A DNA stretch of 64,000 bases from an uncultured Pelagibacteraceae bacterium (GTDB taxonomy: Bacteria > Pseudomonadota > Alphaproteobacteria > Pelagibacterales > Pelagibacteraceae). The notes below the pieces were generated by a model. The model was not told the DNA's origin. It made no database searches and worked only from the letters and a program-made list of their open reading frames with translations. Of the stretch, positions 1 through 6,848 are shown in pieces. The stretch is from positions 181,501-245,500 of the forward strand of contig CACBXW010000002.1 in NCBI GenBank assembly GCA_902543295.1, in the 5' to 3' direction. Each line of letters opens with the position of its first letter. The stretch's first letter is position 1. The translations under genes were made by a program, and so were the position numbers.

Positions 1-1
1 A

Positions 2-682
2 GTCAATACGCTTAAAAATTATTTTTCTAATTTAGATAAAAATAAAAAATTAAAAGCTTTAGTTACTGCCGGACCAACTAATGAATATATTGATCCAGTA
101 AGATTTATTACAAATAAATCCAGTGGCAAACAAGGATATGAAATAGCCAAATGTCTTAGAGATAATGGATTTGATACGACACTTATTTCTGGAAAGACAA
201 GCATTAAACCTTTGGACGGTGTTAATTTTGTAAGCGTTGAAACGGCTGAACAGATGTTCAAAGAAAGTTTAAATAATCTACCAACAGATGTAGCTATTTT
301 TTCTGCAGCTGTTTCTGATTTTAAAGTGAAAAATTATAAAAGTACAAAGATTAAAAAGAATGAAGAATTTAACTTAGAGCTAGAAAAAAATATTGATATT
401 TTAAATCATATATCTAATCACAATTCATTAAGACCAAAAATAACAATTGGTTTTGCAGCAGAAACAAACAATCTCTCGACAAATGCAAAAGAGAAGTTGA
501 ATGAAAAAAATTGTGACTGGATAATTGCAAATGATGTCTCAGATCAAACTATAGGATTTGGATCAGATTTTAATAAAATTTCTATATTTTACAAAGATAA
601 ACTTGAAGAAAATTTTGAAAAGATGAGTAAATCATTGGTAGCTGAGGAAATAGTCAAAAGAATAATTCAACAGATTAATTAA
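2..682 (+). CDS. coaBC: Phosphopantothenoylcysteine synthetase/decarboxylase, 3' part (CoaB domain)
   Basis: The reading frame is open from base 2, well upstream of the ATG used by the ORF track, so this is the 3' end of a gene that starts outside the window. The upstream codons give ALVTAGPTNEYIDPVRFITN followed by SSGKQGYEIA, the CTP/phosphopantothenate-binding start of the CoaB domain. Further on, IGFAAET and the NDVSDQTIGFGSD stretch are also CoaB-like. CoaBC joins 4'-phosphopantothenate to cysteine and decarboxylates the product in coenzyme A synthesis. The flavin-binding CoaC half is not visible here. The gene is followed four bases later by dut, a pairing (coaBC-dut) common in proteobacteria. 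Identification of the domain is firm; the full gene length is unknown. Confidence 0.93.
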   Translation, partial: VNTLKNYFSNLDKNKKLKALVTAGPTNEYIDPVRFITNKSSGKQGYEIAKCLRDNGFDTTLISGKTSIKPLDGVNFVSVETAEQMFKESLNNLPTDVAIFSAAVSDFKVKNYKSTKIKKNEEFNLELEKNIDILNHISNHNSLRPKITIGFAAETNNLSTNAKEKLNEKNCDWIIANDVSDQTIGFGSDFNKISIFYKDKLEENFEKMSKSLVAEEIVKRIIQQIN

Positions 683-686
683 CTTA

Positions 687-1124
687 ATGGTGAAAGTCTT
701 AATTAAAAAATTAGACAAGAAAGTTAAACTGCCAGAATATAAAACAACAGGATCATCTGGACTAGATTTGACTGCATTCATTGAAAAGAAAATAGTAATT
801 AAACCGGGCGAAAACGCTTTAGTGCCAACAGGTATATCCATTGCAATACCTGAGGATACCGAAGTTCAGATCAGGCCACGATCAGGTTTAGCAGCTAAAA
901 ATAATATAAGTGTATTAAATACTCCTGGAACAATTGATAGTGACTATAGAGGAGAAATAAAAGTAATTTTATTTAATCATGGAGATAAAGACTTTACAGT
1001 AAATAACAATGATAGAATTGCTCAAATGATACTAGTGCCAATTCTAAAAGTAGATTTTGAAACTGTAGAAACTTTGCCTGAGACAATTAGAGGTTCGGGT
1101 GGATTTGGATCAACGGGTAAGTGA
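687..1124 (+). CDS. dut: Deoxyuridine 5'-triphosphate nucleotidohydrolase (dUTPase)
   Basis: This 145-residue protein is the usual size for a trimeric dUTPase, which hydrolyses dUTP to dUMP and pyrophosphate, keeping uracil out of DNA and feeding dTMP synthesis. The conserved motifs are all visible: PRSGLA near residues 64-69, GTIDSDYRGE near 81-90 with the catalytic Asp and the base-stacking Tyr, and the flexible C-terminal RGSGGFGSTG at 135-144 that closes over the substrate. It lies directly after coaBC and its stop codon overlaps the GTG start of the next gene (GTGA), which suggests translational coupling. Nothing unusual was seen. Confidence 0.97.
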   Translation: MVKVLIKKLDKKVKLPEYKTTGSSGLDLTAFIEKKIVIKPGENALVPTGISIAIPEDTEVQIRPRSGLAAKNNISVLNTPGTIDSDYRGEIKVILFNHGDKDFTVNNNDRIAQMILVPILKVDFETVETLPETIRGSGGFGSTGK

Positions 1125-1873
1125 AAAATTCATTATCTAAACGAAAGCTTGAGAGATACTCTAGACAAATAATACTTAAGGATATTGGTATATTAGGACA
1201 AAAGAAAATAATTAATTCAAAAGTTTTAATTGTAGGAATTGGTGGATTAGGTAGTCCAGTTGCAGATTTGTTGGCTAGATGCGGTGTAGGGTATATAGGC
1301 GCTATTGATCACGATAAAGTAGATATTTCAAATCTTCAAAGACAAATTTTGTATACTTCAAAAGATGTTGGAAAATTTAAGGTTGATATCTTTAAAAGAA
1401 GAATAAAATTAATTAACAGAGATGTAAAAGTCAAAATTTTAAAAGAAAAAGCATCAGAAAAAAATTTAAATAAAATTGTAAAAGATTTCGATATAATTGT
1501 AGATGGAACAGATAATTTTAAAACTAAATTTTTAATAAATAAATTTTCATTAAAATATAAAAGAAAATTAATAGTTGGTGCTATTAGCAAATTTGATGGA
1601 CATATTTTTTCATTCGATTTTAATAATAAATCAAGCCCATGTTTAAAATGTTTTTACCAGTCAGAACCTTCTGATGAAGTTTTAAATTGTGAAAGTGAAG
1701 GAATATTGGGAACTACATCAAATATAATTGGGAGTATGCAAGCAAATGAAGTTTTAAAAAATATAATTTCTTCTGATAAAAGTCTTCACTCATCAATTCT
1801 GGTGGTGAATCTAAAAAAACTAGAATTTAGAAAAATAAAATTTACTAAAAAAAGAGGTTGCTTGTGCAATTAA
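1121..1873 (+). CDS. ThiF/MoeB/HesA-family E1-like adenylyltransferase
   Basis: The protein adenylates the C-terminal glycine of a small sulfur-carrier protein (ThiS or MoaD type). The Rossmann motif GIGGLG lies at residues 39-44, the ribose-binding Asp near 63, the R-x-x-x-Q region at NLQRQILY, and the DGTDNF motif at 128-133. The conserved Cys in NCESEGILG (about 190) matches the position used for sulfur transfer in some members. One zinc cysteine pair is present (CLKC, 174-177), but the C-terminal pair is C-x-C (GCLCN) rather than the usual C-x-x-C. Start is GTG overlapping the dut stop. Whether it serves thiamine, molybdopterin or another carrier cannot be decided: no moaD, thiS or thiG is nearby. 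Confidence 0.88.
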   Translation: MKNSLSKRKLERYSRQIILKDIGILGQKKIINSKVLIVGIGGLGSPVADLLARCGVGYIGAIDHDKVDISNLQRQILYTSKDVGKFKVDIFKRRIKLINRDVKVKILKEKASEKNLNKIVKDFDIIVDGTDNFKTKFLINKFSLKYKRKLIVGAISKFDGHIFSFDFNNKSSPCLKCFYQSEPSDEVLNCESEGILGTTSNIIGSMQANEVLKNIISSDKSLHSSILVVNLKKLEFRKIKFTKKRGCLCN

Positions 1874-2310
1874 TCTTCAAGATTTTAATCATAATATTTT
1901 TTACCTCGAATGCCATTTCGGAGGATAATGAAAAATTTTTAATGCTTAAAAATAATAAGGTAAACGTAAGATATGGACCAAGTTTTGATTATCCAATAAA
2001 GTATATTTACAAGAAAATAAACTTGCCAGTAAAAGTGATTGATAAAAAAGAAAATTTTAGAAGAATAATTGATAATAAAAAAAATGGTGGGTGGATACAT
2101 ATATCTCAATTGAAGCAATCAAAATCCTTTATAACTGCGTCAAATAAAATTCTTTTCAAAAAACCAACTAAATTTTCCAAACCATTGGCTAAAATAGAAA
2201 CTGGAAGATTATTGTTAGTAAAAAAATGTGAGAGAAATTGGTGTTTAGTAGAAACAAAAAGTTTTAAAGGGTGGGTTGATGAAGAAGATCTTTGGGGAAA
2301 AATCAACTAA
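1864..2310 (+). CDS. Exported bacterial SH3-domain protein
   Basis: A hydrophobic N-terminus ending near SNAIS-ED looks like a Sec signal peptide, so the protein is probably periplasmic. The mature part carries two SH3-like stretches: one around VNVRYGPSFDYPI...GGWIHISQL and a second around KCERNWCLVETKSFKGWVDEEDLWG. The paired W-C-x-V and GWV motifs are typical of the SH3_4/YgiM-like families thought to bind peptidoglycan or envelope proteins. The ORF track starts at TTG 1858, but GTG at 1864 is better placed behind an AAAGAGG ribosome site, so it is used here. The gene overlaps the end of the ThiF-like gene by ten bases. The exact role is unknown. Confidence 0.75.
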   Translation: MQLIFKILIIIFFTSNAISEDNEKFLMLKNNKVNVRYGPSFDYPIKYIYKKINLPVKVIDKKENFRRIIDNKKNGGWIHISQLKQSKSFITASNKILFKKPTKFSKPLAKIETGRLLLVKKCERNWCLVETKSFKGWVDEEDLWGKIN

Positions 2311-2336
2311 CCCTTCAAGTTATATATATTAACTAT

Positions 2337-2516
2337 TTATTTTTGTTGTACACATACGTCTTTGATCACTGGAGCATTCGCACAATCAACACATTTAGTC
2401 TTTTGAACAATACATCCATCATCAAGGACTTCAACATCAACTATTTTATCACACTTAGAACAAGTTGAAGAAATTGTTAATCCACATTTTTTACAATTGT
2501 AATTTTCTATTTGCAT
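2337..2516 (-). CDS. Small zinc-ribbon-like protein, 59 aa (not in ORF track)
   Basis: Reading the minus strand from ATG at 2516 gives a 59-residue protein beginning MQIENYNCKKCGLTISSTCS and ending in DVCVQQK. It has three C-x-x-C knuckles (NCKKCG, TCSKCD, KCVDCA) plus two single cysteines, i.e. eight Cys in 59 residues, which fits a small rubredoxin- or zinc-ribbon-type metal-binding fold. No database family was recognised. It falls just under the length cut-off of the ORF track. It is on the same strand as, and downstream of, the DUF2061/2OG/katG group, but 146 bases of repeat-bearing DNA separate them, so it may have its own promoter. The clean Cys spacing argues for a real gene; its function is not known. 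Confidence 0.72.
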   Translation of the reverse strand: MQIENYNCKKCGLTISSTCSKCDKIVDVEVLDDGCIVQKTKCVDCANAPVIKDVCVQQK

Positions 2517-2559
2517 ACTTTAAAATTAAATATGAAAAAATTATTTTCAACAAATATCC

Positions 2560-2577
2560 TTGCGAATAATTATTATT
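2560..2577. repeat. Direct repeat copy 1, TTGCGAATAATTATTATT
   Basis: This 18-base element occurs again identically exactly 30 bases further on. Its AATAATTATTATT core also resembles the third element at 2649-2665, which is close to a Fur box. It lies just upstream (minus strand) of the zinc-ribbon gene, where an operator or promoter would be expected. Binding by Fur/Mur is inference. Confidence 0.6.
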
Positions 2578-2589
2578 TAAGCATTTTTT

Positions 2590-2607
2590 TTGCGAATAAT
2601 TATTATT
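2590..2607. repeat. Direct repeat copy 2, TTGCGAATAATTATTATT
   Basis: Identical to the copy at 2560-2577, with a spacing of 30 bases (close to three helical turns), so proteins bound to the two copies would sit on the same face of the DNA. It is in the intergenic stretch in front of the zinc-ribbon gene. The role is inferred to be regulatory. Confidence 0.6.
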
Positions 2608-2648
2608 ACTACAAATTATCCTTATAAAATTTTTTCTATTTATTTATT

Positions 2649-2665
2649 GATAATGATTATTATTA
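2649..2665. promoter_or_regulatory. Fur-box-like element GATAATGATTATTATTA
   Basis: The first nine bases match the classical Fur box GATAATGATAATCATTATC exactly, and the right half (TATTATTA) matches partly. It overlaps the stop codon of the DUF2061 gene and stands upstream of the zinc-ribbon gene in minus-strand order, in line with the two 18-base repeats. The DNA is AT-rich, so a chance match is possible; the clustering of three related elements makes a regulatory role more likely. Confidence 0.4.
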
Positions 2666-2902
2666 ACTTTTTGATCTACTTGCCCACCACTTATCTAAAA
2701 TGAAATACCAAATAGAATTAGCAATTGGTTCTACTATTGCATCAGTTAAGGCTATCATAAATGATACATCCGCAACCAACATCAAAACTGTTATGGCAAT
2801 TGCAAAGTGACCAATCGTATAAACGATTGTTCTTAAAATTGAGCCTCTGTTATTAGTGTAAATCTGTCCAGCAGCTTTAAAAATACCGTTAGTAACTTCC
2901 AT
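2663..2902 (-). CDS. DUF2061 small membrane protein
   Basis: A 79-residue protein with two predicted membrane segments (about residues 25-48 and 50-68) and the family pattern RSILRTIVYTIGHFAIA...ALTDAIVEPIANSIWYFILDKWW of DUF2061. The function of this family is not established. Its ATG overlaps the stop codon of the preceding 2OG-hydroxylase-like gene (both at 2902), so the two are probably translated together and belong to the katG transcript. Its presence behind katG suggests a role in the same stress response, but this is inference from position only. Confidence 0.8.
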   Translation of the reverse strand: MEVTNGIFKAAGQIYTNNRGSILRTIVYTIGHFAIAITVLMLVADVSFMIALTDAIVEPIANSIWYFILDKWWASRSKS

Positions 2903-3498
2903 TATTCTTTAAACGGGCTCTCAAGAACACAAGCAACTAAGTGAACTCTAGCCTGTTCTCCTCCATTAAAAAAGTTATGATATTTTGTATTATTGGTAAT
3001 CCACACATGACCATCAGCAGGTAAGTGTTTTGCAACATTTTCTATGACCATTGAACAACCAGCATTAGTTACTATTGGAACATGCAATCTACATTCTGGG
3101 TCTTTATGCCAGCTTAGTGTAGATCTAGGTTCTTTTAACAGGAGTCTTACCCTTCCTAATTTAAATTTTTTGCTCAGGATTTCATAAACTTCCTTGAAAT
3201 AAGTATTCTCAAATTCGGGCACTAATTGAGTATATTTTGACTCGTCAATATCAATGTCTCTTGAAACTTCTTTTCCTGTCTCATCAGCAATAGTCCAATA
3301 TCTTCCTCTAATGTTATTTCCCTTAATTGACTCTTCATCATTAGGGATTTGATTTAAAGGAATTGCGCCAAAGTGAGTTACTCCTGGTGAATTAAATCTT
3401 TTTTTCTCTAATATTGCATCTAGATCTTTACGTAATTTTGAGATGTCAAATTTGATTTCAGGAACTTTATAAAAATCTTCAAAATTTAATGATGTCAT
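2902..3498 (-). CDS. Aspartyl/asparaginyl beta-hydroxylase-like 2OG-Fe(II) oxygenase
   Basis: A 198-residue protein whose C-terminal half has the double-stranded beta-helix iron site: H-x-D in LSWHKDPECRLHVPI (about residues 129-143) and a distal His in HNFFNGGEQARVHLVACV, with the conserved Arg that would bind 2-oxoglutarate. This matches the aspartyl/asparaginyl beta-hydroxylase family (PF05118). Substrates of the short bacterial members are mostly unknown. The gene starts 22 bases after katG ends and overlaps the DUF2061 gene, so a katG-2OG-DUF2061 operon is likely. An iron- and oxygen-dependent enzyme beside a haem catalase under an Irr-type operator makes sense as an iron- or oxygen-linked unit, but no substrate can be named. 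Confidence 0.8.
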   Translation of the reverse strand: MTSLNFEDFYKVPEIKFDISKLRKDLDAILEKKRFNSPGVTHFGAIPLNQIPNDEESIKGNNIRGRYWTIADETGKEVSRDIDIDESKYTQLVPEFENTYFKEVYEILSKKFKLGRVRLLLKEPRSTLSWHKDPECRLHVPIVTNAGCSMVIENVAKHLPADGHVWITNNTKYHNFFNGGEQARVHLVACVLESPFKE

Positions 3499-3520
3499 TT
3501 TTTTTCCGCCTTTTTCTATA

Positions 3521-5758
3521 CTAATTTAATCTTAAATCAAATCTATCTGCATTCATCACTTTGACCCATGCGGATACAAAGTCTTTGATAAATTTGTCTG
3601 ATGAATCTTTGCAAGCATATACTTCGGCTAATGCTCTTAATTGAGAATTTGAACCAAAAATAAGGTCAACTCTTGAACCTTTCCACTTAGTTTTTTTAGA
3701 CTTTCTATCTTTACCAACAAAATATTGTTCAGATTTGTCAGTTTCTTTCCAAGTGGTACTCATATCAAGAAGATTTACAAAATAATCTGTTGATAGAGTT
3801 CCAGGTTTTTTTGTGAAAACTCCATTTTTAGAACTATCATAGTTTGTATCTAAAACTCTCATTCCTCCTACAAGAACTGTCATCTCTGGTGCCGTTAATC
3901 CCATTAATTGTGCCTTATCAATTAATTTTTCCTCAGCTGAAACATTAGATTTACCTTTTTTCATGTAGTTTCTAAAACCATCCGCTTGTGGCTCAAGTAA
4001 TCCAAATGAATTTACATCTGTTTGGTCTTGTCTTGCATCTCCTCTTCCAGGAGTAAATGGAACCTGAATTTTATGACCAACTTTTTTTGCTGCCATCTCT
4101 ATTCCTACATTTCCACCTAATACTATAAGATCCGCCATTGAGACTGATTTTTTATTTTTATCAAATTTTTTCTTAATTTTTTGTAAAGCTTTAATAACCT
4201 TTGAAAGTTTTTTAGGGTTATTAACTTTCCAACTTCTTTGAGGTTCAAGCATAATTCTTGCTCCGTTTGCTCCACCTCTTTTGTCAGAACCTCTGTATGT
4301 AGAAGCAGAAGCCCAAGCCGTAGAAACTAAATCAGAAACAGAGATTTTTGATTTTGAAAGCTTTGATTTTAAATCTCTTATATCTTTTGATTTAAGTTTA
4401 TATTTTGGTTTATCTATAGGATCTTGCCAAATTAATTGTTCTTTTGGTACTTCGCTACCCAAATAACATGCTCTTGGTCCCATATCTCTATGAGTAAGCT
4501 TAAACCAAGCTCTTGCAAATGCATCAGCAAATTCATCTGGATTTTGATAAAAATGTTTTGAAATTGGTCCATAGCTTTTATCCATTCTCAAAGATAAATC
4601 AGTTGTTTGCATCATTGGAGGATGCATTTTGCTTTTATCATGAGCATCAGGTACCATTTTAATTCTCTGACCATTCTTTTTTGGAGTCCATTGGAATGCT
4701 CCAGCAGGTCCTTTAGTCAATTCCCATTCATGGTTAAATAAACAATCAAAGTAACCCATATCCCATTGTGTTGGTGTTTGTGTCCATGCTCCTTCAATAC
4801 CACTACTTATTGCATGTACACCTTTTCCTGATTTGTAATTACTATTCCAACCAGTTGCTTGATCTTGAATTCTTGATGCTTCTGGATCAGGTCCTTTATG
4901 TGATTCAGGTGCAGCACCATGAGATTTTCCAAAAGTATGACCACCAGCAACTAGTGCAACTGTTTCATAATCATTCATTGCCATTCGTCCAAATGTTTCT
5001 CTAATATCATGAGCTGCTTTCAATGGGTCTGGATTAAAATCTGGACCTTGTGGATTTACATAAATTAATCCCATGTGAGAAGCCCCCAAAGGTTGTTCAA
5101 GATCTCTTTTTCCGCTGTATCTCTTAACACCTAACATTTCTTTTTCTGAACCCCAGTAAATATCATCTTCTGGTTCCCAGATATCAGTTCTTCCCGCTCC
5201 AAAACCGAACGTTTTAAAGCCCATAGACTCTAATGCTACATTTCCAACTAGTATAAATAAATCTGCCCAAGAAATTCTTTTTCCATATTTCTGTTTTATT
5301 GGCCATAAAAGTAATCTAGCTTTATCTAGATTAACATTATCAGGCCAAGCATTTAACGGTGCAAACCTTTGATTGCCTGTTCCAGCTCCCCCTCTACCAT
5401 CACCTGTTCTGTATGTACCTGCTGCGTGCCATGCTAATCTAATAAATAAAGGACCATAATGACCGTAATCTGCTGGCCACCAATCTTGTGAGTCTGTCAT
5501 TAATTTGTTTAAATCTTTTTTGAGTGCTTTGTAATTCAGTTTTTTAAATTCTTTAGAATAATTAAATTTTTTCTCCATTGGATTTGATAAATTCGAGTGC
5601 TGACTTAAAATTTTCAAATTCAAACTATTTGGCCAAAAATCTCTATTTGTTTGTCCTCTACCAGCGCTAAATTTTGCTGGTGTACCTGCGCCCGTAAAAG
5701 GGCACTTACTTAATTCTGCTGATTTAAATGTTTTACTTTTATGAAATTCCGCACTCAT
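3521..5758 (-). CDS. katG: Catalase-peroxidase
   Basis: KatG is a bifunctional haem enzyme that destroys hydrogen peroxide and also acts as a peroxidase. At 745 residues it has the normal two-domain length. The distal haem site R107-W110-H111 is seen in [11 protein letters not shown], the proximal His 274 in [11 protein letters not shown], and the residues of the Trp-Tyr-Met cross-link match W110, Y233 ([11 protein letters not shown]) and M259. The C-terminal domain (from about 440) is a degenerate copy, as usual. No signal peptide is seen, so it is cytoplasmic. The ribosome site AAAGGAG lies ten bases before the ATG. The promoter carries two Irr-box-like operators. Many streamlined marine bacteria lack katG, so its presence here may be clade-specific or acquired. 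Confidence 0.97.
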   Translation of the reverse strand: MSAEFHKSKTFKSAELSKCPFTGAGTPAKFSAGRGQTNRDFWPNSLNLKILSQHSNLSNPMEKKFNYSKEFKKLNYKALKKDLNKLMTDSQDWWPADYGHYGPLFIRLAWHAAGTYRTGDGRGGAGTGNQRFAPLNAWPDNVNLDKARLLLWPIKQKYGKRISWADLFILVGNVALESMGFKTFGFGAGRTDIWEPEDDIYWGSEKEMLGVKRYSGKRDLEQPLGASHMGLIYVNPQGPDFNPDPLKAAHDIRETFGRMAMNDYETVALVAGGHTFGKSHGAAPESHKGPDPEASRIQDQATGWNSNYKSGKGVHAISSGIEGAWTQTPTQWDMGYFDCLFNHEWELTKGPAGAFQWTPKKNGQRIKMVPDAHDKSKMHPPMMQTTDLSLRMDKSYGPISKHFYQNPDEFADAFARAWFKLTHRDMGPRACYLGSEVPKEQLIWQDPIDKPKYKLKSKDIRDLKSKLSKSKISVSDLVSTAWASASTYRGSDKRGGANGARIMLEPQRSWKVNNPKKLSKVIKALQKIKKKFDKNKKSVSMADLIVLGGNVGIEMAAKKVGHKIQVPFTPGRGDARQDQTDVNSFGLLEPQADGFRNYMKKGKSNVSAEEKLIDKAQLMGLTAPEMTVLVGGMRVLDTNYDSSKNGVFTKKPGTLSTDYFVNLLDMSTTWKETDKSEQYFVGKDRKSKKTKWKGSRVDLIFGSNSQLRALAEVYACKDSSDKFIKDFVSAWVKVMNADRFDLRLN

Positions 5759-5778
5759 TATTATATATCTCCTTTAAT

Positions 5779-5795
5779 ATTATAATTATTCTAAT
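5779..5795 (-). promoter_or_regulatory. Irr-box-like operator 1 in front of katG
   Basis: Minus strand ATTAGAATAATTATAAT. It shares 15 consecutive bases with operator 2 and resembles the iron control element TTTAGAA-N3-TTCTAAA recognised by Irr. It lies just downstream of the predicted katG transcription start, 21 bases before the ATG. The motif can also be read as a PerR-type box, but the adjacent regulator is Irr-like. Confidence 0.6.
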
Positions 5796-5801
5796 TCGTT
5801 G

Positions 5802-5818
5802 TTTATAATTATTCTAAA
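5802..5818 (-). promoter_or_regulatory. Irr-box-like operator 2 overlapping the katG -10
   Basis: Minus strand TTTAGAATAATTATAAA matches TTTAGAA-N3-TTCTAAA at 13 of 14 defined bases. It covers the -10 hexamer TATAAA and part of the spacer, so bound protein would block RNA polymerase. Its centre is 23 bases from that of operator 1, about two helical turns. Confidence 0.68.
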
Positions 5819-5830
5819 GAAGATTGTCAA
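5802..5830 (-). promoter_or_regulatory. Sigma-70-type promoter of katG
   Basis: On the minus strand a perfect -35 TTGACA (5825-5830) is followed after exactly 17 bases by TATAAA (5802-5807), an almost ideal vegetative promoter. A strong core promoter with an operator on its -10 suggests that katG is expressed by default and held down by a repressor. Confidence 0.75.
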
Positions 5831-5863
5831 TAAGTCAGAATATTTATGATTTAATTTTGAAAC

Positions 5864-6274
5864 TTAGTCTTCTAATTTTACTAAAACTTCAACTGATTTA
5901 ATTTTTTTTCCAGGTATTGATTTTTGTATCTCTATCGGTCCCACATCCTCATTTTTAAGATCAATAAGCTTTTCTTCTTTAACATCAAAGAAATGGTGGT
6001 GATCTGTGACATTTGTATCAAAGTAGGTTTGATTAGAATTTATTGGAATTTCTTTTAGATATCCTTTTTTATGAAATGCATGAACTGTATTGTAAACAGT
6101 TGCTAAAGAAACTTTCTCTCCAGTTTTATCTTTTATCAAATTGAATAAGTCGTTTATTGTGAAATGGAAAGTTTTATCTCTATTAAATAAAACCTCGCAT
6201 ATATTTATTCTTTGTTTAGTTGGTCTTAAGCTAGAGTTTCTTAGTTTTTCAATAAATTCTTGTTTACTAGTCAT
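5864..6274 (-). CDS. irr: Iron response regulator Irr (Fur superfamily)
   Basis: A 136-residue Fur-family regulator with the hallmarks of alphaproteobacterial Irr: SLRPTKQRINICEVLF, VSLATVYNTVHAFHKKGYLKEI (winged helix, about 55-76) and TYFDTNVTDHHHFF, whose HHH (92-94) is the second haem site in Irr. The N-terminal haem motif GCPW known from Bradyrhizobium is absent, as in many family members. Irr senses haem synthesis and controls iron and haem genes. The neighbourhood irr|fabA-fabB-fabI is the same as in rhizobia, which supports the name. The ORF track starts at TTG 6280; ATG 6274 is preferred. An Irr-box-like site begins seven bases upstream of this ATG, suggesting autoregulation. Confidence 0.87.
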   Translation of the reverse strand: MTSKQEFIEKLRNSSLRPTKQRINICEVLFNRDKTFHFTINDLFNLIKDKTGEKVSLATVYNTVHAFHKKGYLKEIPINSNQTYFDTNVTDHHHFFDVKEEKLIDLKNEDVGPIEIQKSIPGKKIKSVEVLVKLED

Positions 6275-6280
6275 TAGCAA

Positions 6281-6297
6281 TTTAAAACTATTCTAAA
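6281..6297. promoter_or_regulatory. Irr-box-like operator between irr and fabA
   Basis: Minus strand TTTAGAATAGTTTTAAA matches the Irr box TTTAGAA-N3-TTCTAAA at 13 of 14 defined bases and is close to the two katG sites. It lies immediately before the irr ATG and downstream of a TATAAT that could serve irr on the minus strand. On the plus strand it falls near the -35 region of a possible fabA promoter (TATAAT at 6310-6315). Autoregulation of irr is the simplest reading. Confidence 0.6.
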
Positions 6298-6347
6298 CTA
6301 TTTGTATATTATAATGTACCTAAATCAAGTAATAAGATTACAAAATT

Positions 6348-6848
6348 ATGAAAAAAAGTTCCTTTAATTACAACGAACTAATTGATTGCGCTAATGGTAA
6401 GTTATTTGGTCCAGGTAATGCAAAATTACCTTCTCCACCAATGCTAATGTTTGATAGAATTACAGAAATAACTGAGAGTGAGGGTTTTTATAAAAAAGGA
6501 TCTATGAAAGCCGAACTTGATATTAAGGATAATTTGTGGTTCTTTGATTGTCATTTTAGAGAAGATCCAGTTATGCCAGGTTGTCTTGGTTTAGATGCAA
6601 TGTGGCAGCTGGTTGGCTTTTTTCTTGGTTGGCTTGGAAAACCAGGAAGAGGTAGAGCATTGGGTGTAAGCACTGTAAAATTCACTGGGGAAGTTCTTAA
6701 AAATGTCAAAATGGCAACATATGAAATAGATGTGAAAAGAATTCTTGTTAAAGGAGAAACAACTGTAGGTCTTGCAAATGGAATATTACTTGCTGATGGA
6801 AAAAAGATTTATAGTGCAGAAAATCTTAAAGTAGGATTATTTAAATAA
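6348..6848 (+). CDS. fabA: 3-hydroxydecanoyl-ACP dehydratase/isomerase
   Basis: FabA dehydrates 3-hydroxyacyl-ACP and isomerises trans-2- to cis-3-decenoyl-ACP, the branch point of anaerobic-type unsaturated fatty acid synthesis. The hot-dog fold active site is clear: His 69 in [14 protein letters not shown] and Asp 83 in LGLDAMWQL. Its 166 residues match the family length (E. coli 172). The start ATG lies 50 bases from the Irr-like site, and the stop codon overlaps the ATG of fabB (TAATG), so the two are coupled. Together with fabB it indicates synthesis of monounsaturated membrane lipids. Confidence 0.97.
   Translation: MKKSSFNYNELIDCANGKLFGPGNAKLPSPPMLMFDRITEITESEGFYKKGSMKAELDIKDNLWFFDCHFREDPVMPGCLGLDAMWQLVGFFLGWLGKPGRGRALGVSTVKFTGEVLKNVKMATYEIDVKRILVKGETTVGLANGILLADGKKIYSAENLKVGLFK

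Noticed and set aside
4281-5004. Plus-strand ORFs of 61 and 78 aa inside katG
   Set aside because: They are antisense shadows of katG with no family features, and the minus-strand KatG frame has all catalytic motifs.
5864-6274. Calling the Fur-family gene next to katG perR
   Set aside because: The katG operators do resemble a PerR box, but the protein has the Irr hallmark TYFDTN-x-x-DHHHFF and the irr-fabA-fabB-fabI neighbourhood, so Irr is the better name.
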